Assembly: GCA_026004195.1 (NCBI GenBank)
Contig: BPIQ01000001.1
Coordinates: forward strand, 372,001 to 436,000
Reading direction: 5' to 3'
Source of the DNA: Candidatus Binatia bacterium
GTDB lineage: Bacteria; Desulfobacterota; Binatia; HRBIN30; BPIQ01
DNA length: 64,000 nucleotides
Shown: piece by piece, positions 27,783 through 42,340 of the stretch
Layout: each line of letters opens with the position of its first letter
Position numbering within the stretch: the stretch's first letter is position 1
Program-made: the position numbers and the translations under genes
The notes under the pieces: generated by a model
Databases searched by the model: none
The model's input: only the letters and a program-made list of their open reading frames with translations
What the model was told of the DNA's origin: nothing

Positions 27783-29108
27783 ATGGAGACGACCCCCTCG
27801 CGAATCCTGATTACCGGCGGAATCGTGATCGACCCGGCGAACGACGTCGAGGGAGCGAGGGATCTCCTCGTCGAGGACGGACGGATCCGTTCCGTCACCG
27901 AACCCGGCGGGCTGGATCGTCACGCGCAGGGAGCGCGGCGGATCGACGCTCGCGACCTTCTGGTTCTCCCGGGCCTCGTCGACATGCACGTCCATCTCCG
28001 GGAACCGGGCTTCGAATACCGCGAGACCATCGCGACCGGCACGCTCGCGGCCGTGGCCGGCGGCTTCACGTCGGTCGCCTGCATGGCCAACACGAATCCC
28101 GTGAACGACAACGCGGCCGTGACGGAATACATTCTCGAGCGGGCCCGCGAAGTCGCCCGGGCCAACGTGTTTCCCGTGGGGGCCGTCTCGCAGGGGCTCG
28201 AAGGCCGGTGCCTGGCGGAGATCGGCGAAATGCGGCGCGCCGGTATCGTCGCGATCTCGGACGACGGGAGACCCGTCGCCGACGGGAGCCTCATGCGACG
28301 GGCTCTGGAGTACGCGAGCATGTTCGACCTCCCGGTCCTCGCCCACGAAGAAGACCCGTCGCTCGCGCAGGGCGGGGTGGCACACGAGGGGGAGTGGAGC
28401 GTACGGCTCGGCCTCCGCGGGATTCCGTCCGCGGCGGAGGAATCCATGGTGGCGAGGGATCTCGCTTTGCTTCCGCTCACGGGGGGAAGGCTTCACGTCG
28501 CCCACGTCAGCACGCGGGGCACCGTGGAGCTCGTCCGGCGCGCGAAGGAAAAGGGGCTCCCGGTCACGGCGGAGGTCACGCCCCACCATCTTCTGCTGAC
28601 GGAAGAAGCGCTGAGAGAGTACGACACGAACGCCAAAATGAGGCCGCCGCTCCGGTCGGCCGAAGACCGCGAGGCCCTCGTTCTCGCGCTCGAGGACGGC
28701 ACGATCGACGCGATCGCCACGGATCACGCCCCCCACCATCCGGACGAAAAGGACGTCGAATTCGAGCAGGCGCTCGACGGGGTGATCGGGCTCGAGACGG
28801 CGCTGCCCCTGGTGTTCTCCCTCGCCGCGGAACGAAACATCCCGCTGCGGACCGTCGTGCGGGCGATGACCGTCGCCCCGGCCCGGATCCTGGGCATCGA
28901 CCGGGGCACGCTGTCGGTCGGCGCCGTCGCCGACATCACCCTCTTCGACCCGGAGGTCCGCTGGACCTACTCGGCGCGCGACGGCTGCTCGAAATCCCGC
29001 AACAGCCCCTTCGACGGCTGGGAACTGCGGGGCCGCGTTCGGATGACGCTCGTGGGCGGGAGGATCGTGTGGCCGCTCGGGCCCACGGGAACCATCGCAG
29101 GGAGCTAG
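27783..29108 (+). CDS. pyrC: Dihydroorotase (class I)
   Basis: 441 residues. Metal ligands H69 and H71 are in [10 protein letters not shown], further histidines in HEEDP and HVAHVST, and D314 in ATDHAPHH. A complete active amidohydrolase, unlike the inactive PyrC' paralogues found beside some pyrB genes. It closes carbamoyl aspartate to dihydroorotate. Starts five bases after the pyrB stop; carA follows four bases after its own. Confidence 0.96.
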   Translation: METTPSRILITGGIVIDPANDVEGARDLLVEDGRIRSVTEPGGLDRHAQGARRIDARDLLVLPGLVDMHVHLREPGFEYRETIATGTLAAVAGGFTSVACMANTNPVNDNAAVTEYILERAREVARANVFPVGAVSQGLEGRCLAEIGEMRRAGIVAISDDGRPVADGSLMRRALEYASMFDLPVLAHEEDPSLAQGGVAHEGEWSVRLGLRGIPSAAEESMVARDLALLPLTGGRLHVAHVSTRGTVELVRRAKEKGLPVTAEVTPHHLLLTEEALREYDTNAKMRPPLRSAEDREALVLALEDGTIDAIATDHAPHHPDEKDVEFEQALDGVIGLETALPLVFSLAAERNIPLRTVVRAMTVAPARILGIDRGTLSVGAVADITLFDPEVRWTYSARDGCSKSRNSPFDGWELRGRVRMTLVGGRIVWPLGPTGTIAGS

Positions 29109-29112
29109 GAGC

Positions 29113-30249
29113 ATGTCCGCCCGAGAACCCGCTCTTCTGGCCCTCGCCGACGGCACGGTGTTTCGCGGCCTCGCGTTCTCCCCGGGGGAGACCGTGGCCG
29201 AGATCGTTTTCCATACCGGAATGACGGGCTACCAGGAGATCCTGACCGACCCTTCCTACCACGGGCAGATGGTGGTCATGACGTACCCCGAGATCGGGAA
29301 CGTGGGGGTCAACGACGAGGACGTGGAATCGCGAAGGCCCTTCGTGCAGGGCTTCGTCGTCAAGGAATACTGGGAGCGGCACAGCAACTGGCGGGCGAAA
29401 AAAAGCCTCGCTTCCTACCTCCGCGAGCACGGGATCCCGGGCATCGAGGGGATCGACACCCGGGCGCTCGTGCGCCACATCCGGGACCGGGGAGCCCAGA
29501 TGGCCGCGCTTTCCACGATCGATCTCGATCCCGATCGCCTCGTGCGAAAGGCCAGGGAGGCTCCGGGACTGATCGGGCGGGATCTGGTCCGGGAGGTCAC
29601 CTGTTCCGAGCCCTACGAGTGGACGCAAGGAACCTGGAGGCTCGGGGAAGGCTATCGCGAACAGCCCCCCGACTCCGAGAGGCCCTTCGTCGTGGCGTAC
29701 GACTACGGGGTGAAGCGCAACATCCTCCGCCAGCTCGTCGAGACGGGATTCCGAGTCCGGGTCGTCCCGGCCTCGACCCCCGCACGCGACGTCCTGGCGC
29801 TCCGGCCCGACGGGGTCTTCCTGTCCAACGGCCCGGGCGACCCCGACGCCGTACCGTACGCGGTCGGCATCGTGCGGGATCTTCTGGGGAAGGTGCCCAT
29901 CTTCGGGATTTGCCTCGGGCACCAGATTCTGGCCCTCGCCCTCGGCGGGAAGACCTACAAGCTCAAGTTCGGCCACCACGGGGCCAACCAACCGGTCCTC
30001 GATCTCGAGACGCGCAGGGTCGAGATCACGTCGCAGAACCACGGCTTCGCCGTCGACCTCGAATCGCTCCCCGACACGGTCGAGCTCAGCCACGTCAACC
30101 TGAACGATCGTACCGTCGAAGGCTTCCGCCACGCACGCCTCCCCGTCTTTTCCGTGCAGTACCACCCCGAGGCTTCTCCCGGTCCCCACGACGCGAGCTA
30201 CCTTTTCCACCGCTTCTTTTCGCTCGTTCGCCGGGAGAAGGGGTCCTGA
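29113..30249 (+). CDS. carA: Carbamoyl-phosphate synthase small (glutaminase) subunit
   Basis: 378 residues. The N-terminal CPSase domain ([27 protein letters not shown]) is followed by a class I glutaminase with nucleophile C267 (GICLGHQ) and H351/E353 ([11 protein letters not shown]). It supplies ammonia through the tunnel to CarB. Lies in the pyr operon and is therefore expected to respond to pyrimidine levels through the PyrR leader; it must also serve arginine synthesis if no second copy exists. Confidence 0.97.
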   Translation: MSAREPALLALADGTVFRGLAFSPGETVAEIVFHTGMTGYQEILTDPSYHGQMVVMTYPEIGNVGVNDEDVESRRPFVQGFVVKEYWERHSNWRAKKSLASYLREHGIPGIEGIDTRALVRHIRDRGAQMAALSTIDLDPDRLVRKAREAPGLIGRDLVREVTCSEPYEWTQGTWRLGEGYREQPPDSERPFVVAYDYGVKRNILRQLVETGFRVRVVPASTPARDVLALRPDGVFLSNGPGDPDAVPYAVGIVRDLLGKVPIFGICLGHQILALALGGKTYKLKFGHHGANQPVLDLETRRVEITSQNHGFAVDLESLPDTVELSHVNLNDRTVEGFRHARLPVFSVQYHPEASPGPHDASYLFHRFFSLVRREKGS

Positions 30250-30254
30250 GTGCC

Positions 30255-33469
<3,215 letters not shown>

Positions 33470-33476
<7 letters not shown>

Positions 33477-35899
33477 CTCCGCTGCCGGAGGCGATTCGCA
33501 CGGACCTGCGAGCGCTCCTGCGCGCCTTCCGCCCCCCGCTCGAATTCCTGTCCCTGGCCTCGCCGGACACGGCTCGGAGAACCTCCTTTCCCGTGGCTTC
33601 CTTTCGCGAGAAGTGTCGTGCGGTCGAGAACGCCCTGCCCGAAGAACTGCGAACGAGCCTCGGGCGACTGCTCCGGGAGCTCGACGAACTCGCGAGGGTC
33701 GCACCGGCGGAGAAGGGGAGCCGGGCACGGCATTGCCTGGAAATGGTGGAGTCGCTCGAAAAAGCACTCTCGCCCGCGCCCGCCTACCGGCGGTCGGTCG
33801 AACGGATCGAAGAACGGCTCGAAGCGCTCTCGCGCTCCGTCCAGTTCGTCCGGGGAGTCGGGCCGCGCCGCGCGGACGCACTCCGAAAGCTCGGCATCGC
33901 CACCGTGGAAGACCTCCTCTACCATCTTCCGTTCCGCTACGAGGACCGCCGGCACCTCGCTCGGGCCCGGGACGTCCGGCCCGGAGACGTCGTGACGCTG
34001 CGGGGCAAGCTCGTGCACCTGGCCGAGCGTGTCGTCGGGAGGGCGAGGCGGAAAATCCTCGAGGGGGTGCTGCGGGACGAGAGCGGGCTTCTACCCCTGA
34101 CCTGGTACAACCAGGTGGCGTACTTCCGGACCAGGCTCCGCCCGGGAACGGAGTACTTCGTCCACGGACGCGTGGAGTACGGGGCCGGAGGGGTTCGGAT
34201 CGTCCATCCCGAGATGGAACCCGTCGAAGGGGCCGAGACGCTCGGCATTCTCCCCGTCTACACGAAGCCCTCCACGCTGAGCGTGGCCGCCATGCGCAAG
34301 CTTCTCGGGCGGGCGGTCCGGGACTGGAGCGAGACCGTGCCGAGTGCGCTGCCGGAAGAGGTCGCCGCGCGCTACCGCCTGCTCGATCTGCCCACGGCGC
34401 TGCGGGAAGTGCACCTGCCCGACCCCCGGAGCGACGCCGAGCGACTCGGCGACTTCCGTTCCGAAGCCCACAGGTCGATCGTTTTCGACGAACTCTTCTT
34501 TCTCCAACTCGGGATGCTCCTGCGCCGCCGCGCCTACGCCGCGGAGCCCGGGCTCGCCATGCCCGATCGCGGAACGTGGACCCGGCGGCTCGCCGAAGAC
34601 CTGCCGTTTCCCTTGACCGGGGCCCAGAAAAGAGCCCTCGCCGAGATCTACGAGGACATGGCCCGGCCGGCACCCATGCACCGGCTGCTGCAGGGCGACG
34701 TCGGCAGCGGAAAGACGATCGTGGCGCTTTTCGCCGCGCTCCGCGCGATCGAAAACGGCTACCAGGCCGCCTTCATGGCTCCCACGGAATTGCTCGCGGA
34801 GCAGCACTACCGGACGGTCGCCCCCTTCCTGGAACGACTGGGCCTCCGGGCGGTCCTGCTCACGGGCGAGACGTCCCGCAAAGAGAAGGAAGCGACGCTG
34901 GCCGGCCTCGAGAGCGGGGACATTCACCTCGTGGTCGGAACGCACGCGCTCATCCAGGAAGGCGTCCGGTTCCGTGCCCTCGGCCTCGGCGTGATCGACG
35001 AACAACACCGCTTCGGCGTTCTCCAGAGAGCCGCCCTCCGTCGCCTGGGGACGCCGGACATCCTGCTGCTGACGGCGACACCCATTCCGCGGACTCTGGC
35101 CTTGACCCTCTACGGCGACCTCGACCTTTCCTTTCTCGACGAGATGCCCGCCGGCCGCCAGCAGGTCCGCACGCTCCTTTTTCCCGAAAGCCGGCGTCCG
35201 GAGGTCTACGACCTCGTGCGCCGGGAGCTCGACCTGGGGCACCAGGGATACGTCGTCTATCCGAGGATCGAGGAGGCGGAGGACCCCAACGTTCGGGACG
35301 CCACCACGATGGCGCGCGAGCTCGCGAGGACCGTTTTCGCCTCGTACAGGGTAGGGCTCCTGCACGGGAAAATGCGACCCGAGGAAAAGGACGCCGTCAT
35401 GCGCCGCTTCCGTGACGGAGACGTGCAGCTCCTCGTCGCCACGACGGTCGTCGAGGTCGGGATCGACGTGCCGAACGCCACGGTGATGGTGGTCGAGAAC
35501 GCGGAGCGGTTCGGGCTCGCACAACTGCACCAGCTCCGCGGGCGGGTGGGGAGAGGGACGGCACCCTCGCTCTGCCTTCTCGTCGCCTCGTTCGCGCGGA
35601 GCGACACGGCGCGAGAGAGGCTCGCCGTGCTCGGGCGAAGCTACGACGGGCTCGCGATCGCCGAGGCCGACCTTCGGCTGCGGGGCCCCGGAGATTTTCT
35701 CGGAACCCGACAGTCGGGACTTCCGGACTTCCGCGTGGCGAACCTCGTGCGCGACAGCTCGATTCTCAAAGAAGCTCGCGAAGCGGCGGAGGCATGGCTC
35801 GAGAAAGACCCGGATCTCTCCTCGCCGGAGTCGGCTCCTCTGCGGGCGATCCTCCGTCGGCGCTGGTCCGGACGCCTCGAGCTCGCGCGGACCGGTTGA
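33470..35899 (+). CDS. recG: ATP-dependent DNA helicase RecG
   Basis: 809 residues. An N-terminal extension of about 115 residues precedes the helix-hairpin-helix segment ([18 protein letters not shown]) and wedge/OB domain. Helicase motif I is GDVGSGKT (409-416), motif II DEQH (510-513), motif [15 protein letters not shown]. Motifs V and VI are in [13 protein letters not shown] and QLRGRVGRG. It rescues and reverses stalled forks and processes recombination intermediates. The carB overlap places it in the pyr operon, an unusual partner that may link it passively to pyrimidine control. Confidence 0.96.
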
Positions 35900-35910
35900 C
35901 CGGTTCCCCC

Positions 35911-36135
35911 ATGGTTTTTCCGGGCCGGTCCCGCTTTCCCGGAGCCGTGGTTTTCCTCTGGCTGGCCTGGCTTCTCGGGGCGGGCGTACCCGACGTGGCC
36001 GGCCACCCCTCCGACCCCTCGCTCCTCCGGTTGGAAGAGGATCCCTCGGGTTCGGTCCACGCCCTCTGGAGGACGCCCGCGGGCAGTAGCGGTCCCGATG
36101 CCCGTTCTCTCCCCTCCGTGCGCCGTCCGGGGTGA
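35911..36135 (+). pseudogene. N-terminal fragment of a HupE/UreJ-type membrane protein (frame interrupted)
   Basis: 74 codons from ATG 35911. A signal peptide (AVVFLWLAWLLGAGVPDVAG) leads to HPSDPSLLRLEEDPSGSVHALWRTPAG, the usual start of the periplasmic domain of HupE/UreJ_2-type proteins. The frame then stops at 36135, while the rest of the family sequence continues in the +1 frame from about 36098. Together the two ORFs make one normal-looking protein, so this is a broken, mis-assembled or frameshifted gene. The fragment alone has no membrane domain. Confidence 0.6.
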
Positions 36136-36919
36136 CTCCGGGTGGAGGACGACGGCGAGGTGGCGGGAAAGGGTCGTTCGACTCGACTGCGGGGAGAAGG
36201 GCCTCGGGGGTCGCTTGCTGGGCCCCTTCGAAGGAGACGTCCTCGTCGAGGTCCCGGGCCGGGCCGGGGAGCGGGTCTTTCTCGGCCGGGGAACCCGAGC
36301 GTGGCGCATTCCCGCGAACCCGGAGAGACCCGGAGGGCTCGGGACGTTTCTCCGGATGGGATTCTGGCACGTCCTCTCGGGCCCCGACCACCTTCTCTTT
36401 CTGCTCGGGCTCGTCCTCCTTTGCCCGCGCGTCGGCTCCCTGGCCTGGACGGTCACGGCGTTCACGGCGGGTCACGCGACGACCCTCGCTCTCGTGACGC
36501 TGGGCGTCGTGCGATTTCCGGCCCGACTCGCCGAAGTGGGGATCGCGGCGAGCCTCGTCGTCGTGGCGCTCGAACTCGGACGGAGGCCCGAGCGGAGAGC
36601 GCCACCGGTCGCGCTGGCTTTTCCGTTCGGACTCCTTCACGGTCTCGGCTTCGCGAACGCCTTCTCCACTCTCGGACTGGCCGGGCCGGCCCTCGTCGCA
36701 TCCGTCGGAGTGTTTCACGTGGGGATCGAGGGGGCCCAGCTCCTTCTCGTGGCCTGTGCCCGGACTCTCCGCATGCGTCCGGGCCCCTGGTCGCCGGCCC
36801 GGGCGGACACCTGCGCGCGCCTTGTGATCGGGAGCCTCGGCGTTTTCTGGGTTCTCGAGCGGCTCGGTACGGCAGCGCTTCTCCGCCGCTTCTTTTTTTC
36901 GCCGCCGGGCCTTCCCTGA
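36098..36919 (+). CDS. HupE/UreJ-family membrane protein (C-terminal part)
   Basis: 273 residues if ATG 36098 is used, overlapping the upstream fragment by 38 bases. A beta-rich periplasmic remainder ([25 protein letters not shown]) leads to six helices with the family signature [41 protein letters not shown]-like [16 protein letters not shown] and [13 protein letters not shown]. The histidines in these helices resemble the nickel/cobalt-binding HupE/UreJ pattern. Metal transport is a family-based guess. See the N-terminal fragment for the frame problem. A sequencing error is the simplest explanation. Confidence 0.72.
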   Translation: MPVLSPPCAVRGDSGWRTTARWRERVVRLDCGEKGLGGRLLGPFEGDVLVEVPGRAGERVFLGRGTRAWRIPANPERPGGLGTFLRMGFWHVLSGPDHLLFLLGLVLLCPRVGSLAWTVTAFTAGHATTLALVTLGVVRFPARLAEVGIAASLVVVALELGRRPERRAPPVALAFPFGLLHGLGFANAFSTLGLAGPALVASVGVFHVGIEGAQLLLVACARTLRMRPGPWSPARADTCARLVIGSLGVFWVLERLGTAALLRRFFFSPPGLP

Positions 36920-36965
36920 TTTGCGCGGCTCGGGGAAATCCACTATTTGGGTCGGGTCGACGCCC

Positions 36966-38168
36966 ATGGACTTTCCACGCATCCAGAGGCTGCCCCCCTA
37001 CGTCTTCGCGATCGTCAACGAGCTCAAGCACCAGGCGCGCCGAGCGGGCGAGGACATCATCGACTTCGGGCTCGGCAATCCGGACGGGGCGTCCCCACCG
37101 CACGTGGTCGCCAAGCTCGTCGAAGCGGCACAGAAGCCGACGAACCACAGGTACTCGACTTCGCGGGGCATCTACAAGCTCCGACTGGCCATCACGGACT
37201 GGTACGCGCGCCGCTACGGGGTGGAGCTGGACCCCGAAACGGAAGCCGTCGTCACGATCGGCTCGAAGGAGGGGCTCGCCCACCTGGCCCTGGCCGTCCT
37301 GGGTCCGGGGGACGTGGCGCTCGCTCCGAGCCCGTCCTATCCGATTCACCACTACTCCATCATCATCGCGAACGCGGACCTCAGGGTCGTTCCGCTCGTG
37401 CCGGGGGAGGACTTCTTCGGCCACCTCGTCGAAGCGGTCCGGACGACCTGGCCGCGCCCCAAGCTGCTTCTCCTCAACTTTCCCCACAACCCGACGGCCG
37501 AGGTCGTGGATCTCGAGTTTTTCGTCAAGGTCGTCGACTTCGCCCGCGAGCACGACCTGCTGCTCGTGCACGACCTGGCCTACGCGGACATCGCCTTCGA
37601 CGGCTACGAGCCACCGAGCATCCTCCAGGTACCGGGGGCGAAGGAGCGAGCCGTCGAGTTCTTCACTCTTTCGAAGAGTTACAACATGCCGGGCTGGCGC
37701 GTGGGTTTCGCCGTGGGGAACCGGGAGATGATCGGGGCGCTGGCCCGCCTGAAAAGTTACCTCGACTACGGAATCTTCCAGCCGATCCAGATCGCCGCCA
37801 TCCACGCGCTCCAGGGCCCGCAGGACGTGGTCGAAGAAATCCGGCGGTGTTACCGGTCCCGGCGGGACGTCCTGGTCGAAGGACTCAACCGCATCGGTTG
37901 GCGGACGGCGAAACCGCGGGCCACCATGTTCGTATGGGCGCGGATCCCGGAGCACCTGCGCCACCTCGGCTCTCTCGAGTTCGCCACCCACCTCTTGCGG
38001 GTCGGCAAGGTGGCCGTGGCCCCGGGAATCGGGTTCGGCGAGTTCGGTGACGAGTACGTGCGATTCGCCCTCATCGAGAACGAGCACCGGACGCGGCAGG
38101 CGATCCGGGGTATCCGGCGAGCTCTCGAGATCGAAATCCCCAGGGGTGCTGCCCGGGCCGCGGGTTGA
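36966..38168 (+). CDS. Class I/II PLP aminotransferase (AlaC-like glutamate-pyruvate type)
   Basis: 400 residues from ATG 36966. Fold type I aminotransferase: the PLP lysine is K237 in [15 protein letters not shown], preceded by [10 protein letters not shown] and [13 protein letters not shown]. The N-terminus ([37 protein letters not shown]) matches the AlaC/YfdZ group, and this group commonly sits upstream of hom and thrC, as here. It could make alanine or act in aspartate/methionine metabolism. Exact substrate not determinable. Confidence 0.85.
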   Translation: MDFPRIQRLPPYVFAIVNELKHQARRAGEDIIDFGLGNPDGASPPHVVAKLVEAAQKPTNHRYSTSRGIYKLRLAITDWYARRYGVELDPETEAVVTIGSKEGLAHLALAVLGPGDVALAPSPSYPIHHYSIIIANADLRVVPLVPGEDFFGHLVEAVRTTWPRPKLLLLNFPHNPTAEVVDLEFFVKVVDFAREHDLLLVHDLAYADIAFDGYEPPSILQVPGAKERAVEFFTLSKSYNMPGWRVGFAVGNREMIGALARLKSYLDYGIFQPIQIAAIHALQGPQDVVEEIRRCYRSRRDVLVEGLNRIGWRTAKPRATMFVWARIPEHLRHLGSLEFATHLLRVGKVAVAPGIGFGEFGDEYVRFALIENEHRTRQAIRGIRRALEIEIPRGAARAAG

Positions 38169-38184
38169 GCCTTCGGGCGGGAGC

Positions 38185-39501
38185 ATGCGAGAGGTTCGGG
38201 TCGGCCTCGTCGGTTGGGGCACGGTGGGGACGGGGGTCGTCCGCCTCCTCCGCAAGCACGCGGCGGATATCCGGCGCCGACTCGGCGTGCCGCTGCGACT
38301 CGCCGCGATCGCCGACCTCGACCTCGAGCGCGACCGCGGGGTCCGCGTGGACCGCCGGATCCTCACGCGGGACGCACGGGCGGTCGTGCGCGACCCGTCC
38401 ATCGACGTCGTCGTCGAGCTCATCGGAGGCTACGAGCCCGCGAAGACGCTCGTGCTCGAAGCCATCCGAGCGGGCAAGGCCGTCGTCACGGCCAACAAGG
38501 CACTGCTTGCCGTGCACGGAAACGAGATTTTTCGCGCAGCCGAGCGGGCGCGTGTGCACCTCGGCTTCGAAGCCAGCGTGGGCGGCGGCATCCCGATTCT
38601 ACGCGCCCTCAGGGAGAGCCTCGTCGGCGATCGAAACCGCGCCGTGTACGGGATCGTGAACGGCACCTGCAACTACCTGCTGACGACCATGACGCGGGAA
38701 GGCGCCGAGTTTCCCGAGGTCCTCCGGCGCGCGCAGGCCGAAGGGCTCGCCGAGGCCGACCCGAGCTTCGACGTCGACGGGATCGACTCGGCCCACAAGC
38801 TCACGCTGCTCGTACAACTCGCCTTCGGCCGCCGAATCCGCTTCGAGGACATCCCGACGGAGGGGATTCGCTCGCTCACGGCGCTCGACATTGCCTTCGC
38901 CACCGAGCTCGGCTACGTGATCAAACTCCTCGCCATCGCGAAGACGGAGGACGGAAAAACCGTGGAGGCCAGGGTGCACCCGACGATGATCCCCGAGGGA
39001 CATCCCCTGGCCGACGTGAGCGGGGCCTTCAACGCCATCGTCGTGGCGGGCGACGCGCTCGGGCCGAGCATGTACATCGGGCAGGGAGCGGGCATGATGC
39101 CCACGGCGACCGCGGTCGTCGCCGACCTCGTCGACGCCGCTCGGAACCGCATCCTGGGTGTCCCCCTGCGCTGGCCGCCGCTCGGCCTTCCCTTCGCCGA
39201 GATTCCGGAGGCGCGGGTGCGGCCGCTCGACGACCTCGTGTGCCGCTACTACCTCCGGGTGCAGGCGGTCGACCGCCCCGGGGTCCTCGCGAAGATTTCC
39301 GCGATCCTGGGCCGCGAGGGCATCTCGATCGCGAGCGTCCTGCAGAAGGCCCGGCGCAGCGGCTCGAGCGTCCCGGTCGTCCTTCTCACCCACGAGGCGC
39401 GCGAGAAGCACCTGCGCCGAGCCCTCGGGCGGATCGCACGCCTTCCGGTCGTGCGGGGCAGGCCCCAGGTCGTGCGGATCGAGGAGCGACTCGGGACATG
39501 A
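38185..39501 (+). CDS. hom: Homoserine dehydrogenase
   Basis: 438 residues from ATG 38185. NAD(P)-binding [16 protein letters not shown], catalytic domain with [39 protein letters not shown] and the substrate-binding [17 protein letters not shown], then a C-terminal ACT domain ([21 protein letters not shown]) that usually confers threonine feedback. It reduces aspartate semialdehyde to homoserine. The stop overlaps thrC (ATGA). No thrB homoserine kinase is in the window. Confidence 0.96.
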   Translation: MREVRVGLVGWGTVGTGVVRLLRKHAADIRRRLGVPLRLAAIADLDLERDRGVRVDRRILTRDARAVVRDPSIDVVVELIGGYEPAKTLVLEAIRAGKAVVTANKALLAVHGNEIFRAAERARVHLGFEASVGGGIPILRALRESLVGDRNRAVYGIVNGTCNYLLTTMTREGAEFPEVLRRAQAEGLAEADPSFDVDGIDSAHKLTLLVQLAFGRRIRFEDIPTEGIRSLTALDIAFATELGYVIKLLAIAKTEDGKTVEARVHPTMIPEGHPLADVSGAFNAIVVAGDALGPSMYIGQGAGMMPTATAVVADLVDAARNRILGVPLRWPPLGLPFAEIPEARVRPLDDLVCRYYLRVQAVDRPGVLAKISAILGREGISIASVLQKARRSGSSVPVVLLTHEAREKHLRRALGRIARLPVVRGRPQVVRIEERLGT

Positions 39502-40565
39502 AGGGGCACTGGAAGGGCGTCATCGAGCACTACCGTACTCACCTCCCGGTCACGGATCGCACCCCGGTCGTCACCCTGCTCGAGGGAAACACGCCGCTGC
39601 TCCGCTGCGAGCGTCTCGAGCGCCGTCTCGGAATCGACGCCGAGCTCTACGTGAAGTTCGAGGGAACGAACCCGACGGCTTCGTTCAAGGACCGGGGGAT
39701 GACCGTCGCCATCAGCAAAGCGCTCGAGGAAGGTTCGAGGGCCGTCATTTGCGCTTCGACGGGAAACACGTCGGCGTCGGCCGCCGCCTACGCGGCGCGG
39801 GCGGGACTCAAGGCCTACGTGGTCGTCCCGCAGGGGAGTATCGCCAAGGGCAAGCTCTCGCAGGCCGTCATGCACGGGGCGAGCGTGGTGCGCATCGACG
39901 GAACCTTCGACCAGGCCCTCGAGCTCGTGCGCCGCGCCGCCGAGCGCTTTCCGGTCACGCTCGTCAACTCCCTGAACCCCTACCGGATCGAGGGACAGAA
40001 AACCGCCGCGTTCGAGGTCTGCGACCAGCTCGGAGGACGGGCTCCGACCTACCACTTCCTCCCGGTGGGGAACGCCGGGAACATCACGGCCTACTGGAAA
40101 GGCTACCGGGAATACTTCGAGAAGGGAGTCGTCGAGCGCCTGCCGCGGATGATGGGATTCGAAGCGGAGGGTGCGGCTCCGATCGTCCGCGGGAGGCCGA
40201 TCGAAAAGCCCGAGACGATCGCGACGGCCATCCGCATCGGTAACCCGGCGAGCTGGCGCGGCGCGGTCGCGGCCCGCGACGAATCCGGGGGAACGATCGA
40301 GGCCGTGACGGACGAGGAAATCCTCTCGGCGTACCGACTCCTCGGATCGCTCGAGGGGATCTTCTGCGAACCGGCTTCGGCGGCCGCCCTGGCGGGGCTC
40401 TGCAAAAAAGCCGCGCAGGGCCTCTTTCGTCGGGGAGACATCGTGGTCTGCACCCTGACGGGGCACGGGCTGAAGGACCCGGACACGGCTCTCGCGCAGG
40501 TAGGGGAGCCCGTTCTGCTGCCGCCCGCGCTCGACCGCTTGGCGGAAATTCTGGACGTGGGCTAA
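39498..40565 (+). CDS. thrC: Threonine synthase
   Basis: 355 residues. Fold type II PLP enzyme with the lysine K64 in [11 protein letters not shown], the phosphate loop [13 protein letters not shown], and [13 protein letters not shown]. It makes threonine from O-phosphohomoserine. The compact length and lack of an N-terminal domain match the short, archaeal/Bacillus-type ThrC rather than the long enterobacterial one. Translationally coupled to hom. Confidence 0.95.
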   Translation: MKGHWKGVIEHYRTHLPVTDRTPVVTLLEGNTPLLRCERLERRLGIDAELYVKFEGTNPTASFKDRGMTVAISKALEEGSRAVICASTGNTSASAAAYAARAGLKAYVVVPQGSIAKGKLSQAVMHGASVVRIDGTFDQALELVRRAAERFPVTLVNSLNPYRIEGQKTAAFEVCDQLGGRAPTYHFLPVGNAGNITAYWKGYREYFEKGVVERLPRMMGFEAEGAAPIVRGRPIEKPETIATAIRIGNPASWRGAVAARDESGGTIEAVTDEEILSAYRLLGSLEGIFCEPASAAALAGLCKKAAQGLFRRGDIVVCTLTGHGLKDPDTALAQVGEPVLLPPALDRLAEILDVG

Positions 40566-40584
40566 GATCGATTCTCCGGGAACG

Positions 40585-41538
40585 ATGGACCGCAATCTCG
40601 CCCTCGAGGTCGTACGGGTCACCGAAGCGGCGGCGCTCGCGGCGGCGCGGCTGATGGGATGCGGCGACGTGGATGCCGTGGAACTCGCGGCCGCCGAGGC
40701 GATGCGCCGGGCCTTTTCCTCGATCGCCATCCGGGGGACGGTCGTCGTGGCCGAGGCGACGGGCAGCGACGACGGAACCATCTACGTGGGCGAGGAAGTC
40801 GGCTCGATGTCCGGGCCCGAGATCGACATCGCGCTCGACTCCATCGAGGGCGCGACGATTTGCGCCACCGGGGGGTCGAACGCCCTCTCCATCATCGCGA
40901 TCGCCGAAAAGGGTGGCTTTCTCGCGAGCCCCGACACCTACATGGACAAGATCGTCGTCGGTCCCGAGGGCAGGGGAGTCGTCGACCTCGACCGCTCGCC
41001 GACCGAGAACCTGAAAGCCCTGGCCGAAGCCAAACGCGTCTATGTCGCGGACCTGACCGTGGCGATCCTGGACCGCCCCCGACACGAAAAACTCATCGAG
41101 GAGGTTCGGAAGGCACGAGCGCGGGTGAAGCTTCTGCGGGACGGCGACGTCGCCGCGGCCATCGCCACGACCAGGAAGGACTCGGGGATCGACATGCTGC
41201 TCGGCATCGGGGGTGCTCAGCAGGGGGTGCTGACGGCGGCCGCCATCCGCTGCACGGGCGGCGAGATGCAGGGCCGGATGAAGCCGCGCAATCCCGAGGA
41301 CGTGGAAAAGCTCCACGCCGCGAACCTGAAGGACATCGACCGCAAGCTCTCGGCCGAAGACATGGCGTCGGGAAGCGTCATGTTCGCGGCGACGGGTGTG
41401 ACCAACGGGGACTACTTGCAGGGGGTGCGGTTTTTCCGAGGCGGAGCGACTTCGCACTCGGTGGTCATGCGCTCGCGGACGCGAACCGTACGGTTCATCG
41501 AAGCGCAGCACCGCTTCGACTGGAAACCGGAGTACTGA
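40585..41538 (+). CDS. glpX: Class II fructose-1,6-bisphosphatase (GlpX-like, divergent)
   Basis: 317 residues. Overall order follows GlpX: RNLALEVVRVTEAAALAAARLMG, the metal region with E33, E57, D85 and E88, NALSIIAIAEKG, DLTVAILDRPRHEKLI, GIGGAQQGVLTAAA and AATGVTNGDYLQGVRF. It hydrolyses fructose 1,6-bisphosphate in gluconeogenesis. The usual GEGE-D-AP stretch reads AEATGSDDG, and DP-EGT reads DSIEGA, so the active-site shell is unusual although the acidic ligands appear kept (D33 replaced by E). It lies 19 bases after thrC. Confidence 0.85.
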   Translation: MDRNLALEVVRVTEAAALAAARLMGCGDVDAVELAAAEAMRRAFSSIAIRGTVVVAEATGSDDGTIYVGEEVGSMSGPEIDIALDSIEGATICATGGSNALSIIAIAEKGGFLASPDTYMDKIVVGPEGRGVVDLDRSPTENLKALAEAKRVYVADLTVAILDRPRHEKLIEEVRKARARVKLLRDGDVAAAIATTRKDSGIDMLLGIGGAQQGVLTAAAIRCTGGEMQGRMKPRNPEDVEKLHAANLKDIDRKLSAEDMASGSVMFAATGVTNGDYLQGVRFFRGGATSHSVVMRSRTRTVRFIEAQHRFDWKPEY

Positions 41539-41547
41539 GGAGGGGAC

Positions 41548-42330
41548 GTGAGCGCGACGAGGCTGCGGATCGAGGACCGCGAAGGCGTTCGCTGGATCAC
41601 GATCGACCGCCCCGAGGCCCGCAACGCCCTGGACGAGACCACCCTGCGCGAGCTCCTGCGCGCGGCCCGCGACATCCGCCGGGACGAAACCGTGCGAGTG
41701 GCCGTCCTGACCGGAGCGGGCGACCGCGCGTTCGTCGCGGGGGCCGACATCCGGGCGATGGAACGCCTGAGCCCCCTCGAGGCCAAGCGGTTTTCCCGGC
41801 TCGGTCAGAAGCTCACGCAGGCGCTCGAGGATCTGCCCGTCCCGGTTCTGGCGGCGGTGCAGGGTTTCGCCCTGGGCGGAGGTCTCGAGTTGGCACTGGC
41901 CTGCGACTGGATCGTGGCGGCACGTTCGGCGCGCTTCGGGCAACCCGAGGTCGGTCTCGGGCTCGTCCCGGGCTTCGGCGGCACGCAGAGGCTCGCCCGG
42001 CGAGTCGGAGCGGCCCGGGCCCGCGAACTCGTGTTCACCGGTCGCACGATCGACGCCGACGAAGCGTACCGGCTCGGCCTGGTCGAGCGGGTCGTCGAGG
42101 ACGGCCGGCTCCGGGACGAAGTCGACGCCGTGGCTCGGGAGCTCGCGGCCAAGCCGCGTGTGGCCCTCGCGCAGGCGAAGGCCGCCTTGCAGGTGAGTAC
42201 GGAAGTCGACCTGGCCACGGGCCTCCGGTACGAAAACGAGGCGTTCGCCCTGACCTTCTCCACCGAGGACGCCCGGGAGGGGATGCGCGCGTTCCTGGAG
42301 AAGAGAAAGGCCGCGTTCCGGGGAAGGTGA
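41548..42330 (+). CDS. Enoyl-CoA hydratase/isomerase family protein
   Basis: 260 residues from GTG 41548 with an AGGAGG-like site. Crotonase fold with oxyanion-hole segments [10 protein letters not shown] and [15 protein letters not shown]. The two catalytic acids are E114 and E134 ([15 protein letters not shown]), as in true enoyl-CoA hydratases. It would hydrate trans-2-enoyl-CoA in beta-oxidation or a related acyl-CoA route. The next gene is a B12 acyl-CoA mutase, suggesting shared short- or branched-chain substrates. Confidence 0.9.
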   Translation: MSATRLRIEDREGVRWITIDRPEARNALDETTLRELLRAARDIRRDETVRVAVLTGAGDRAFVAGADIRAMERLSPLEAKRFSRLGQKLTQALEDLPVPVLAAVQGFALGGGLELALACDWIVAARSARFGQPEVGLGLVPGFGGTQRLARRVGAARARELVFTGRTIDADEAYRLGLVERVVEDGRLRDEVDAVARELAAKPRVALAQAKAALQVSTEVDLATGLRYENEAFALTFSTEDAREGMRAFLEKRKAAFRGR

Positions 42331-42340
42331 GCGGGAGTCG

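Noticed and set aside
36921-36965. Upstream start for the aminotransferase
   Set aside because: The extra residues ([15 protein letters not shown]) are unlike the family and lie in the intergenic gap; ATG 36966 fits the conserved start.
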